Shown here: positions 63,804 through 64,000 of the stretch, in pieces
Position numbering within the stretch: the stretch's first letter is position 1
Layout: every line of letters starts with the position of its first letter
DNA from: Theropithecus gelada
Taxonomy: Eukaryota; Chordata; Mammalia; Primates; Cercopithecidae
Assembly: GCF_003255815.1 (NCBI RefSeq)
Contig: NC_037669.1
Span: forward strand, 52,812,093-52,876,092
Length of the DNA stretch: 64,000 nt
Reading direction: 5' to 3'
Translations under genes and position numbers: made by a program
Notes under the pieces: model-generated
The model's database searches: none
The model's input: only the letters and a program-made list of their open reading frames with translations
What the model was told of the DNA's origin: nothing

Positions 63804-64000
63804 GATGCCGAGGCAGTGGGATTGCTTGAGGCCAGGAGTTCAAGACCAGCCTGGTCAACGTGGTGAGACCCCCACTTCTACAAAATATTTAAAAATTAGC
63901 TGGACATGGTGGCACACCCCTGTAGTACCAGCTACTCAGGAGGCTGAGGCAGAGGATCACTTGAGCGCAGAAGTTTGAGGCTGCAGTGAGCAGCCTCACA
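63804..64000 (+). mobile_element. Alu element, 5' truncated, runs off the window
   Basis: Starts 'gatgccgaggcagtgggatt' and continues through 'aaaaattagctggacatggt' to the window edge, so its 3' end is not seen. Confidence 0.9.

Overview
This window is primate, almost certainly human, genomic DNA. It carries AluY/AluS/AluJ copies, L1PA and older L1 pieces, MIR, L2, MER5 and Tigger/MER2 DNA transposons, LTRs and a 7SL pseudogene, with no bacterial-style gene order. No multi-exon protein-coding gene could be recognised. Almost every short open frame is a chance frame or the antisense of an Alu, L1 or MIR. The one convincing coding sequence is an uninterrupted, intronless 143-codon midkine (MDK) frame on the minus strand at 39127-39558, inside a processed retrocopy with its own 5' and 3' UTRs, poly(A) tail and target-site duplication. 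|| Layout. 1-5.2 kb: unique sequence with MIR and L2 relics. 5.26-7.69 kb: a nearly full-length Tigger1 (pogo-type) transposon with a dead transposase. 8.9-10.4 kb: old L1 broken by a probable LTR. 11-16 kb: Alus, MIR, L2 and a 20-bp perfect palindrome. 16.19-16.55 kb: a short processed retrocopy of unknown origin splitting a MIR. 19-31 kb: Alus, MER5, MIR and old L1. 31-33.2 kb: two solo LTR-like elements with 5-bp flanking repeats, one holding a GATA microsatellite. 33-37 kb: Alus and a MER2-type element inside old L1. 38.4-39.8 kb: nested AluJ, Alu monomer and MDK retrocopy. 40.9-41.25 kb: L1PA 3' end plus a GAAA microsatellite inside a MIR. 42.45-43.94 kb: an L1PA 5' end (5' UTR plus part of ORF1) flanked by an 18-bp repeat but lacking its 3' end and poly(A). 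44.9-50 kb: L1, a MaLR-type LTR, L2 and MER5. 50.0-50.3 kb: a full-length 299-nt 7SL pseudogene. 50.7-53.0 kb: nested antisense L1s. 56.4-57.7 kb: an L1 with a probable 3' transduction, splitting a MIR. 58.7-64 kb: Alus, L1, a 1.1-kb L2 and MIR. || The region works as a layered record of retrotransposition, not as a gene system. Target-site duplications and split MIRs give the order of many insertions. I found no evidence of a new multi-gene system. The most informative items are the intact MDK retrocopy, the L1 insertion with no 3' end, the probable L1 3' transduction and the orphan retrocopy at 16.2 kb. Repeat family names and consensus comparisons come from memory, not from a database search.
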